Origin: Luidia sarsii | Lineage: Eukaryota; Echinodermata; Asteroidea; Paxillosida; Luidiidae | Direction: 5' to 3' | Assembly: GCA_949987565.1 (NCBI GenBank) | Contig: OX465105.1 | Coordinates: 22,574,653 to 22,638,652, forward strand | Length of the DNA: 64,000 nucleotides | In this document: one piece after another, positions 11,713-64,000 of the stretch | How positions within the stretch are numbered: the first letter of the stretch is position 1 | Layout: the number at the start of each line of letters is the position of its first letter | The notes under the pieces: generated by a model | The model's database searches: none | The model's input: only the letters and a program-made list of their open reading frames with translations | Told to the model about the DNA's origin: nothing | Position numbers and translations under genes: made by a program

Positions 11713-12199
11713 CAACCTCCAAAGCAAAATCCCCTCAGGCTTAAAGAGAAAACACAGTCAGAGTGAGCCAGTATGGATCGTGGCAAAAGCAAACTTCACG
11801 GCTGGGAGGTGCGAGTATTGATTCCCACAAACCTTTCGACATTTTCACGTCGTGGCAAATCCATCCATGCAGCGGATATGACAATTTTTTGGAAAGTTTT
11901 GAAAAAAAATGTTTAAACATGTCTTTGCCCGGCCTTTAATGGGTTGTTGTCAAATAAGTGATAAGGCGGTCTGTGGGGTTATGGAAAGAGAAGTATTATT
12001 GATTTTTGTGAGGTGTGTTTTCATGCAATTGTTTGTTATGTTTAAAAATGATTTTCTAGTTAATGAAAACGCTGACAAAATGCTCCCAAGCGGAACAGAG
12101 CAAAACTTAACTCATGTACACTGAAGTGAAGGAAGAACCAAATGAACTAAAGGAACCAAAGGAAGCAATGGAACTTGTTCTTGAAAAGGAAAGAAAAAG

Positions 12200-12470
12200 A
12201 ATTCAATGAGGGTTTGCCCTGCTCTACGTAATAAGCACTGAATGCCAAGTTCTTCATCCAGCGCCCGATGGCTGGAATTCAGCTCGGGCGGAATTTGAAC
12301 CAGCGACTCCTGCCCTCTAGAGCAGACGTCTTAACCACTGGACCACCATGCGGGTCGAGGTCGTGTGGCGGATTCGAGTAATGTATAGTGGCGGGTACGG
12401 CGTTGCATCATCATAGATATAACATGATGTTTGTATCAGTGAGGATTCAATGAGGGTTTGCCCTGCTAAA
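12200..12470 (-). mobile_element. tRNA-derived SINE, family 2
   Basis: On the minus strand CATGGTGGTCCAGTGGTTAA with GACGTC is A-box-like, and CGCTGGTTCAAATTCCGCC is B-box-like, one tRNA length apart. The tail TAGATATAACATGATGTTTG recurs at 26246. GAATGAGGGTTTGCCCTGCT-like words occur on both ends. Confidence 0.65.
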
Positions 12471-12665
12471 ACCCCATATTTTCACCGCTGTAGGTTTGGG
12501 CGAGGAATAGTTTTCAACCCCTAACGGTGTTGCTTTACCTCCTTTGCCGAAATTAATTTGGAAAATGCAGCAGTCAGCAGACGACAATGCAAATATTTCT
12601 TCTGCATTCCAGGCAGGGAGGCAATGCACACATGCGCATAGCGAATATTTTGTGGGTTAGGGAAG
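12460..12665. mobile_element. Fragment related to the 26228-26925 TIR element
   Basis: TTTTCACCGC, GGGCGAGGAATAGTTTTCAA and CCCCTAACGGTGTTGCTTTA read as the reverse complement of the 26700-26790 part of the larger TIR element, then share the CGACAATGC word. Confidence 0.5.
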
Positions 12666-12980
12666 CAGTTAAGTAAGCAGATCCATACATGTGCCCAGTA
12701 AATATTTATTTTGGTTTAATTTTTTTCGTCTTCATTACCCAGTCTAATCGTCTTGTTTGTGTTCTCTTGTCTGTTTGGTCCTGTATTTACGTCTAATTTG
12801 TCTGCAAAGGCTGTTCTCTACAAGCCTTGGCTGATATGGACAGCCCCTATACTTCCCACCTTCTTTATTTATATATCAAGCTTGTGTTTAACACTTCGTT
12901 ATATTGTTACTACATATATATTTATTTTTTACGTTATCCATTCTGATGTGTATGCTTGTGGAAGTATGAAAATAAATGTT

Positions 12981-13021
12981 ATTATTGAATTGAATTGAAT
13001 TGAATTGAATTGAATTGAATT
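12981..13021. repeat. Pentanucleotide repeat (TGAAT)n
   Basis: About eight perfect units of ATTGA/TGAAT. Confidence 0.95.
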
Positions 13022-13080
13022 ATTACAGCCAAGATAATGTACGGTGCTGGACCATTAATTGGAAGGACCCCCCTTGCCAA

Positions 13081-13200
13081 AGAGCTGGATAGTTCAGGCA
13101 GTTGAGTGCTGGTATCTTAGACCAGAAACCCTAGGTTCGGATCCCGGTCCAGTCAAAATTTGCCTGCCATTTTCATGAATTGTTTTACCTCAAAAATGTT
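13081..13200 (+). mobile_element. tRNA-derived SINE, family 1
   Basis: AGCTGGATAGTTCAGGCAGT with TGAGTGCTGG and then GGTTCGGATCCCGGTCCAGT give the A and B boxes and a paired acceptor-like stem. The tail CAAAATTTGCCTGCCATTTT is shared with the 38026 and 63076 copies. Confidence 0.65.
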
Positions 13201-15300
13201 TCTTTCTTCAGATTGCTCGAAGACTTGAATGACTGCAAGTTTCAAACATTAAGATGGTCTGATATTTTGATGGTCTGATGTTATGTCTCATTTTTCCCTA
13301 TGTCTGGCAATCCAACCATTGGAGGCCTTCCCAATCAGTTAATTTGCCCCCTAATGAACGCTTAATTAACAGTCTGTTCTACACGTGCATAATGACATGT
13401 GCTGGTGTACAGTAAGGTGTACACATGTGCTTGCATACATGCACTTAAATCAGTTCAGAATGGCATTATCATACATGTACATCGTACATCGTACATTGAC
13501 ATGCACGATGTACATGTACTGTACGTGTGTGGGCTGAGTATGTTGCAGTTTTGATTGCACTCTCAACAATCTTAGTCTGTGCCTCTCAGCTCTCTCTTAA
13601 CTATAGAGGGCGCTCTCAGTTCCACTAGAGAATGTTGCTGAATTGTCTTGTACAGTAGTTGTTTGTTCGATCCCAAGTCCTGTGTGCTATGCACAGTACT
13701 GTTACATCAGTGAGTAAACCTGTTCCCTGTATGTAAGACTAATTCCCCAATCCTCATCCCTGGGATCTGTACATCCTGAACTAACTGACTAAGGGCACAG
13801 ACAGAATCAAGTATGACACCACAGGCACAGGAGCTTACATTCAAATGTTAGAGTGTGGCCGGTGTGTTTTGTGGAGATTTCTGATAGCACACATACATCG
13901 TACATGTACAGTGCATGTACATGTACATGTGCATGAATAGTTACACGTAGCCAACTTGGCAGGAACTTGGGGCAGCAACCTACACCACGCAGTGTGTTTG
14001 TCATGTAGTGCGCAATCATGTCCAAAGGGAAATCTCTGTGCACTTTGCCTCGGGCCTGTTTTCATGGAGTCAGCATTGAAATGGAGGGCCCTGCCAGCTC
14101 AGGGTAGCTGGTTGGGGCATCCAGTGCAGCTGCACTGCAAGCCATTTGTACCCTCGCAGGTGATAACCATTCACTACGGTGTGAACATCAACTTGTGACA
14201 AAGGAGCGCGTCTGAGTAGTGAGGACGTTGCTTGCACCAGACAACTCATGGGCAAAATCCCGCTAAGGCTCAAACTCCAGTTCTGTCTCGAGTCCATTCA
14301 TCCATCTTAAAGTACAAGGCAGGAAAACGGGAAGCCTTTGGCCTCGTTTTTTGAACGTACAAAAAATATCAAAAGCTTCAACTTCAACAAAGAACTCCAA
14401 CCTGTGTTTCCAGCTTTGGAATAACAGAGACAAAGCCGGAGCCGAAGCCTAAGCCGGGTAAATAAATGAAATAAATGTTTTTACAACAAATGTTTCTACA
14501 CCAAAGGAAAGGAAACTACCTGGAAGTTGTTCATAATTTGTTGGCTAAAAGGACAGAAAATAATTGACTGGTCGGGGACTCAAACCTGAGCCTACACACA
14601 CATTGTACTTCACCTCCCCCCCCCCCAAAAAAAGAGATAAAAATGAGAGTCTATCAGCCAGCAGACATCTCTGTGTCAGTTGTAAGTAATTGCGGCCGGT
14701 GATTGCTGGCAACAGTTGCCATGGGGACATAGTGACAGCCTAATCCCTACCGCCATTTTGAGGGGAAATGCAGGCTTCTTTATTGAGGGTCATCCATCGG
14801 AGAGGACCGAGCAGATGCGGACCCCTAAATACGTCACACCACTTAAAATGCACTCCTCTTGTTTGTAGCGGAACCTGTATTTCAACACTGGCCCGGTACC
14901 GGCCAGTGGCCACCAGAAATGACATCAGGCCACCTACATTTGTAGGGTTAATGGCCCATTTGGCCACCAATTTTTATTTAATGGAAACATGCGTTGGGCT
15001 CTGCAAAAATGATTCATATTGGGCTAAAATCATGTCTCACAAAACCTTTTATTCTAAGTTTGAGATTAAAATCAAGTTTCCAATCAGCAAATATGCAAAA
15101 TAATATTGACACTACAGCTCTCAAAATGCCTTGTGCGTGGAAAAGGGTTTTGCGAGGAGCTACTCATTTCCTCTGAGTGTGTCACATTATACACTGTAGC
15201 CTACACCACAGGGACTACTTCAAAGCTCTTGGCCATCAAGTGAATCTTTTGGCCGCCTGAAAAATGGCTTTGGTCACCCAGCTAACTGTGTAAACTGGAC
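13201..15300. other. Non-coding; ACATGTAC tracts
   Basis: GTACATGTAC-type alternating purine-pyrimidine tracts occur at 13470-13525 and 13890-13935. No gene recognised; the open frames at 13807-14300 and 14768-15103 show no family motif. Confidence 0.4.
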
Positions 15301-15685
15301 TTATTTTGGTCAAAGTAACCAAGACGATGGTTACTTTTCCCATTTTAAGTCCAGTGGAAACGGCCCAGTTAAATTTCCTCTCGGTTACTTTAACCGAGCC
15401 GAATGGTTACTTTTACTGGCCAACCTCAGCCCAGTAAAAGTGACCAGGTAAGTTTAACCGAGCCAATTAGTCCAGTGGAAACGCACCACTCGATAAATTG
15501 CGACTCGGCGTACATGCACTGTGCACACATATTTTTTTGCCAGCTCGGTTACTTTAACCATCGTCTCGGTTAAATTGACCGACTCAAAAGTCCAAGTGGG
15601 AACGACGGTCAAATTTGACAATTGGAAATTTAACCATCGTCTTTAATAAACTCTTAGTTAAATTTTAGTCCAGTGGAAATGCGGC
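15295..15685. mobile_element. Element with repeated AGTCCAGTGGAAACG words
   Basis: AAGTCCAGTGGAAACGGCC (about 15350), TAGTCCAGTGGAAACGCACC (about 15470) and TAGTCCAGTGGAAATGCGGC (about 15670) punctuate segments rich in GGTTACTTTAACCGAG and its inverse. It looks like nested or tandem MITE-type sequence; no coding frame. Confidence 0.45.
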
Positions 15686-15689
15686 TTTT

Positions 15690-17335
15690 GACCCCCCCCA
15701 AAAAAAAATGTTCGAGGTGAAGGCATGTACACATAACAGACATAGGTCCTCTCTGCAATATGCAAAAATCATCCGAGCACTGCAAAAGTAGGAATGCCTT
15801 TGGGGCAGTTCTGTGCCAATTGATTTATGTGCTACCATCAGACGGGCTCTTTCAGCAATTGCACAGCGTCTCCCACTCAGACAGTACCTGAACTCACACA
15901 TGTACACTAGTAGACCATGACACACGATGACAGCCTAGTGCCTACATTGAGATAGGGGGGCACAGGCTAGGCATAGACCGGGGTGTCCCCTGCATATTAA
16001 ACTGCAAGGCAGCCAACCTCACTACTGTGATATGGGCCACCTCAGATATTTGTTTCCCCAAAAATGCCACCACGGGTGTGAAAATCAGGCCGGAGAAATG
16101 AACTCGAGGCAAAAATCGCTTCAGTGTGGACCAAGTGATGCAGACAAGATTTTTCTACAGCTACATATGACAGTGCTGTAGACTCAATCCCTAGCAAGCT
16201 TAGATGGACGCGAATCTAGTGCCTTGTGGAGACCTAGCTAGTCCAATAGGTTTTAATACATGTATGTCTGCACAGGGAAATTGTAAAGGTGTATAGGTCT
16301 CCACAGGGTTTTCACAAAACTGGTATTTGGAAATAAGTCAAAATCAGGAAATTTGTGATGGGTAAGAATCCATCGCAAATTGAAGTGTTTTGTATTTAAT
16401 AGGGACATACGGTCCAAATTTCTGCCCAGGAAAGTGAATGTGGTTGAAATGGGAGCATTTATGAAACATCGTTTCTCACACGGTTGTATAGCGCACGAGA
16501 ACAAAGCAATGTGTCCACAAGGATACAAAAATTGGCTGTTATGTGTTTATAATATACCAAACCCGTTCATCAAGGAAATTATTGGTCACATCAAGCTCAG
16601 ACTTACAAAATTGCTGGGGAAACTAAGACATACACATAGTACATCTCTCTCTATGTCCCTCTGCGGTGTGCAGGGACCCATATAACCGCAGGATTACACA
16701 CAGAAGACTGCCCAAGTGTTTGTGAGAGTGAGACCACGTTGGGACCCATTGACCCTTTCTCATTTTGGACCTGTGCCAATTATTCGGGGGGGGGGGGGGG
16801 GGGGGGGTTTCATCTGCATCTGGCATTTAGGTATCGGGGAATGTCAATCAATTTGGCTGTGAGATCTGTGGCTTTTCATGCTGGAGAGGTACAGCAGCAA
16901 GTCAAGGGTGGTTTGCGGTGACACCTTGTGAAAATATCTTCTTCTTTGTGAGAAAAGCCATTTTTTCAAATGAACTTATCAGTACAGGTGCTCAGAACCA
17001 CACATACTCACGGAAGAGATATTGTCACATGGTATTCACCGTAAACCACCCTTGACAATTTGGACATCTTACTCATCAATTTCAAGCAGAATCTGATCAT
17101 TTTGGATACCGCTACTACAATTTTAACCTGTCTTAAACTTTGAGCATGCATGTGTAGCCTGAAAAATGAGCACGCTACCTAATTGGAAAAAATACTGAAG
17201 AGTTTGGGGAACTCACTTGCAAAAAAAAACTATAGATCGAGTGTGGGACAAGTCGCGAGGAGAGAATTTAAATAAATAGGGACAGACAACCGTGTTTAAA
17301 TCCAAAAAGAGCGAAACCAAATTTAATGCAAAAAA
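15690..17335. other. No gene recognised; poly-G run at 16785-16807
   Basis: The only clear structures are an uninterrupted G run of about 23 nt and, at 16985-17055, a copy of the GAACCACACATACTCAC dispersed repeat. Confidence 0.45.
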
Positions 17336-17489
17336 TATCATCCAGACTGACCAGATCTCTTCTCACTGGCAGTACACAAAAAAAGAGGTGAGACTAAGAA
17401 AGGTAAGAAAGTAAGAAAGCGAGAGAGAAAGAGAGTAAGAGAGTAAAAGAGTAAGAAAGCAGGAAAGGAAGAAATTAAGACAGACCAAC

Positions 17490-17675
17490 TATAAAAATGA
17501 GGTAAGACCAACAAGACCAATAATAAAAAATGATGTAAGGCAAGACCCTCAAGACCAACAATAAAAAATGATGTAAGACCAACAAGACCAACTATAGGAT
17601 GAGGTAAGACCAATAAGACCAATAATACAAAAAATGATGTAAGGCAAGACCCTCAAGACCAACACAGTATAAAAA
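17490..17675. repeat. Imperfect tandem repeat (AAGACCAACAATAAAAAATG)
   Basis: Words AAGACCAA, AATAAAAAATGATGTAAG and GGCAAGACCCTCAAGACCAA recur three times with variable spacing of about 60 bp. It follows a GA-rich stretch (17390-17480). Confidence 0.7.
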
Positions 17676-18489
17676 TCCGGTTACAGGCCAAAAACAACAA
17701 CTTCAACAACCAAGGGTGGACCAGACCAAATCGAAAGGGCAGTAACTTGACTGAATTGGAGTAGGGATAGCGCGTGTGGTTCACTCCACTGCCGGTCTGC
17801 AAAGTGACTCTACACTACAGTAGTTAAGCAGGAAATACACAGGGCTGGGGCTGGAGAACAAGGGGGCTACTGTCCTTAAGTGCTAATTATGCGCGTAATA
17901 AAGACATTACTTTACCAGTAGGAGTGGGGGTTTTCTAAAAGCAATTCAAAATCCAGTGGGGCATTTACTATTGAACTTATGCTGCACGGGTATTAAAAAA
18001 CAACTAACAACTAAGTGGCCATGCCACACTTGCATTATTTGTACAACATTGCTCAAAATTTATATGCATTGCATGTGCATATCCACATCTATATACCGTA
18101 CAAACACACACACACTTACGTACTGTGTACAGCACATGCACATTGAGATATGTCCATTTTCACGTACATGCACGTATTTACTTAAAATGATTGGCTTGTG
18201 CCTGCACATACACTGCGTATGGTTTGTTCATGTTTAGCACTGTGCATGTTTATGCACAAAACATGCATTTTCTTTTCAGATCACATACAAATGAAGTCAC
18301 AAACCCAACACAGTAAAGCAAGGTCATGCACAAATCAGAGATTTATTTTGAACAAGCGCATGTACAATGTACATTGCTTTGATTGGATAGCCTACCTGTA
18401 CATAGTATTCACCTTTCATAGGCCCTCATTGGATAAAATTGACCCACTGGTGCACATATATATGAGCCTACTAATTAGGAATGAACACC

Positions 18490-19105
18490 CAGACTATGGG
18501 CACTGCTAATTACAGTAACCCTTATACATGTACCTGTAGTTCCATAGGGCGTGAGCCCCCTCATTGGGTATAAACACCCACTGTGGGCCCTAGAATATGG
18601 GCACTGCTAAGTAACCCTATAGTTCCACAGGGTGTGAACCCCCTCATTGGGTATAAACACCCGCCGTGGGCCCTAGACTATGGGCACTGCTAAGTAACCC
18701 TTATATCTGTGGTTCCACAGGGTGTGAACCCCCTCATTGGATATAAACACCCACTGTGGGCCCTAGACTATGGGCACTGCTAAGTAACCCTTATATCTGT
18801 AGTTCCACAGGGTGTGAACCCCCTCATTGGGTATAAACACCCGCTGTGGACCCCAGAATATGTGGGCACTGTTAAGTAACCCTTATATCTGTAGTTTCAC
18901 AGGGTGTGAAACTGTGAACCCCCTCATTGGGTATAAACACCCACTGTGGGCTCTAGACTGTGGGCACTGCTAAGTAACCCTTATACATGTATCTGTAGTT
19001 CCACTGGGTGTGAACCCCCTCATTAACACCCACTCTGGGCCCTAGACTATGGGCACTGCTAAGTACAGGTAACCCTTATATCTGTAGTTCCACATTGGTA
19101 TTACC
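18490..19105. repeat. Tandem array, ~82-100 bp unit
   Basis: Seven occurrences of GACTATGGGCACTGCTAAGT, alternating with CACAGGGTGTGAACCCCCTC and ATTGGGTATAAACACCCACT. Spacing varies from 82 to about 100 bp through small insertions such as ACATGTA. Confidence 0.9.
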
Positions 19106-19179
19106 TACTGTAGGCCATAGGCCACCCCCTCCCTGCCCCTTCATTGGGAACAAACGCCCATTGTAGACTAGGTCCTAAC

Positions 19180-20290
19180 CCATTAAACCAAAGCCAACCC
19201 CCCCCCCCTTCATTGGGTACAAGCAGTCAAGTACCCACTCTTGGCTGTACATAGCCCATCGAACTACAGCCAACCCCCCCCCCCCTCATTGGGTACAAGC
19301 AGTCGAGTATTGGTACCCACTCCTGTAATGTACCTAGCCCATTAAACTACAGCCAACCCTTCCCCTCAGTCAAGTACTGGTACCCACTCCAGGCTGTATG
19401 TATCCCATCAAACTACAGCCAACCCTTTCCCTTCATTGGTCACAAGCAGTTAAGTACCCACTCTGGGCTGTAGCCTGTCAAACCTTAGCCATCCCTTCCC
19501 CCTTCATTGAGTGCAAGCACCCACTTTGGGCCATAGCCCATCAAACCTTAGCCATCCCTCCCCCTTCATTGGGTGCAAGTACCCTCTCTGGGCCATAGCC
19601 CATCAAACCTTAGCCATCCCTTCCCCCTTCACTGGGTGCAAGTACCCACTCTGGGCCATACCCCATCAAACCTTAGCCATGCCTTCCCCCTACATTGGGT
19701 GCAAGCACCCACTCTGGGCCATAGCCCATCAAACCTTAGCCATCCCTTCCCCCTTCATTGAGTGCAAGCACCCACTTTGGGCCATAGCCCATCAAACCTT
19801 AGCCATCCCTTCCCCTTCATTGGGTGCAAGCACCCTCTCTGGGCCATAGCCCATCAAACCTTAGCCATCCCTCCCCCTTCATTGGGTGCAAGCACCCACT
19901 TTGGGCCATAGCCCATCAAACCTTAGCCATCCCTCCCCCTTCATTGGGTGCAAGTACCCTCTCTGGGCCATAGCCCATCAAACCTTAGCCATCCCTTCCC
20001 CCTTCACTGGGTGCAAGTACCCACTCTGGGCCATAGCCCATCAAACCTTAGCCATGCCTTCCCCCTACATTGGGTGCAAGCACCCACTCTGGGCCATAGC
20101 CCATCAAACCTTAGCCATCCCTTCCCCCTTCATTTAGTGCAAGCACCCACTTTGGGCCATAGCCCAATCAAACCTTAGCCATCCCTTCCCCTTCATTGGG
20201 TGCAAGCACCCTCTCTGGGCCATAGCCCATCAAACCTTAGCCATTCCTTCCCCTTTCATCGAGAGCCCGCACCCACTCCTGTACTTGCTG
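19180..20290. repeat. Tandem array, ~62-bp unit with higher-order repeat
   Basis: Units of about 62 bp: TTCATTGGGTGCAAGCACCC, ACTCTGGGCCATAGCCCATC, AAACCTTAGCCATCCCTTCC. Units from 19180 to about 19480 are degenerate. A block near 19511-19885 recurs almost identically at 19886-20230, about six units (375 bp). Because 62 is not a multiple of three, the frame rotates each unit; the long open frames are artefacts. Confidence 0.93.
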
Positions 20291-21099
20291 TAGCCCATCA
20301 AACCATAGCCACACCACTCCACTAAAACCAGTGTCAAGGTTACAATAGACCTTAGACAATCACTAACAAGATCTTCACCATAAAAAGCGGACTTCTTTAC
20401 ATTAGGTCAGTGACATCTTCAGATCTCCGACAGACAGTACATGGCCCCTCTGTGTTCATTGCTCAGTGGCTGCATGTAGTGCATGTGCAGTATACAGCGC
20501 TCAAATATCTGTATGAATTTCACTTGGAAATTTAAGTTAACTATCAGCCAACCCCAAAAGTAAGATTCTATGATACATCCTACCAGTTGTTATTAATATT
20601 GCACTCAGTGACTGATCCTAGTCCAATGTTTACATGCACTTGTACTTTGCCACGCCACCATTGTTGCCGAGTGCCGTGGTCCAGACATGTTTTTTATTAT
20701 AATCCAGTGGGTGTACCTTGAAGCAGCCCCATCAGTTAGACACACAGAGTAGACATACATGCATGCACATCATATGGCAGAATGATTGCTGTACTGTCAG
20801 CCCCCCTGGCATTGGAGGAGGCAGGGAGGGGGGAGGGGGGAGTGGGAGGGCATACGCAGAGGTATCTCTGTGTTGCAGATAACGACCAGCTGGCAAGCTG
20901 CCACATTGTTTGGAGCTGGAGCCTACTGATGCTGCGCTGTGCGGGAAGAGATAGACAGACAGACAGAGAGGAGAGAGGCACACACACACACACATAGGCC
21001 AGCCATTCTCAGACAACCTTCTACCAGGGGAGGATGCTGTGTGCTTGGCCAGCCTCTCCCGCATTCCATTCCTCTGGGCCCGGGCATTTTTTGGGTGCT
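20291..21099. other. No gene recognised
   Basis: Unique-looking sequence upstream of the putative LIMK first exon, with a GGGAGG tract (20820-20850) and a CA run (20978-20992). Confidence 0.4.
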
Positions 21100-21284
21100 C
21101 TGACAAATTTCGGTACGGGCCGTCTTGCTTGCCTGCCATGCAAATGCGGCCTGTCTGTGGACCGTGAACACACCGCTCTGAACCCATCGCGGAGATCGCT
21201 TCTTGGCCCGTCGCTCCATCTGCCGTGGGATTTTGCTCAGATTTTGCTTCCTCCCCGCGTGACGTCTCCCCGGCTTTTTGGGTG
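21100..21284 (+). promoter_or_regulatory. Possible promoter / 5' UTR of the short LIMK transcript
   Basis: A relatively CpG-rich stretch directly upstream of the putative first ATG, standing out from the AT-richer, CpG-poor flanks. It contains GTGACGTCTCC, a CRE-like TGACGTC. No TATA box is evident. Assignment as a promoter is inference from position only. Confidence 0.25.
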
Positions 21285-63447
<42,163 letters not shown>

Positions 63448-64000
63448 CAGCCCCCCGGCCCGAATCCGGCTGCCAATTAATCAGGACCCCAGTCTTTATA
63501 ATCAGAGTTCAGCCAATCAGGATCCACCGTTGTATGAGAGTTCAGGCTGTCCACAGTGGAGGTAGCGAGTCAGTGATGGTTTGTGAGGAGATCTTGTTTG
63601 CGAGTGTGCACATGGTTCTGAATAGAACCAACGGACTCGACGTTTGACAGCAATGGACTTAACAGCATGATCTGCACGTCGTCGGGAGACTGTGGAGATA
63701 CCGGAAGTCAGGCCTTCTCCTGAAGGATCCCGGTGTGCGGTAAGGTGCGACGGACCCAGCAAAAGATCCCACTCAAGGGTCCCAGTGTGTGTGGAACCAC
63801 CAGCTGGTGGAATTCGCTTCAGTGGCACGGCCACTGAGATCATGGCTCGGAATGGGTAACTTTGTCATTCCCGACGGCCCCGTCACGTCTGAACACCCTG
63901 AAAAGTTCAATCTTTCACCCGCGGGGCTTTATATTCCGAAAGCTGGTCCCTTGGTTGGCCTCCGGATCTTCGTACCATCTTTCTCTGAAGTTGTATCCAT
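63448..64000 (+). other. LIMK: LIMK 3' untranslated region (partial)
   Basis: Sequence following the stop codon. No AATAAA signal is visible before the window ends, so the transcript continues beyond it. Bases about 63565-63660 contain a reverse-oriented copy of the dispersed repeat marked by CAAACGTCGAGT and GGTTCTNTTCAGAACC (see 3950-4040 and 47380-47510). Confidence 0.6.

Noticed and set aside
19398..20178. Frames reading HQTLAIPSPF / LGHSPSNLSH repeats
   Set aside because: The 62-bp tandem unit rotates frame; no independent evidence of translation.

Overview
The window holds most of one animal gene on the + strand, a LIM-domain kinase (LIMK1/LIMK2 family), in a repeat-dense eukaryotic genome. 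Fifteen exons can be joined, with GT-AG boundaries and compatible phases throughout, from an ATG at 21285 to a TAG at 63445-63447. The join is 2118 nt, a multiple of three, and encodes about 705 residues: a short novel N-terminus, the second half of LIM1, a complete LIM2, a PDZ domain, a Thr/Ser-rich linker and a full protein kinase domain. Two boundaries fall where I recall vertebrate LIMK boundaries (Arg split before the second LIM1 finger; Met|Val-Ala-Gly-Glu entering LIM2). The repeat content (acatgtac tracts, tRNA-derived SINEs, many foldback elements) suggests a marine invertebrate deuterostome, perhaps an echinoderm; the species cannot be fixed from sequence alone.

Layout. 1-21224: no gene recognised. 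This part holds a 1.1-kb C-rich minisatellite, a 26-bp minisatellite (5.8-6.8 kb), a degenerate TTGAAAATTTTGGCTG array (8.3-8.8 kb), a LINE reverse-transcriptase tail (8.9-9.1 kb), and two related tandem arrays (18.5-20.3 kb). 21285-21427: putative first exon. 26030-37198: LIM and first PDZ exons. 44537-46521: rest of PDZ and the linker. 56756-63447: kinase domain in nine exons with short introns. 63448-64000: 3' UTR, running off the window.

Introns are large (up to 10.2 kb) and filled with simple repeats and mobile-element remnants. The commonest is a foldback element recognised by GGCCTGACGTTTCGATCCTA facing its own reverse complement; at least 15 copies are visible. Two tRNA-derived SINE families and several terminal-inverted-repeat (MITE-like) families are also present.

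Strongest observations: (1) the first exon found gives a LIMK lacking the first zinc finger of LIM1, resembling the vertebrate LIMK2b isoform; (2) a 35-unit, 20-bp array in the kinase introns carries GCCAATCAG, the NF-Y consensus core, in most units; (3) a 300-bp CCCTCT array runs almost into the LIM2 splice acceptor; (4) perfect and near-perfect palindromes arise from the foldback family; (5) a foldback SINE is nested in a TIR element with a 12-bp target duplication. No bacterial, viral, CRISPR or bona fide tRNA/rRNA gene is supported.
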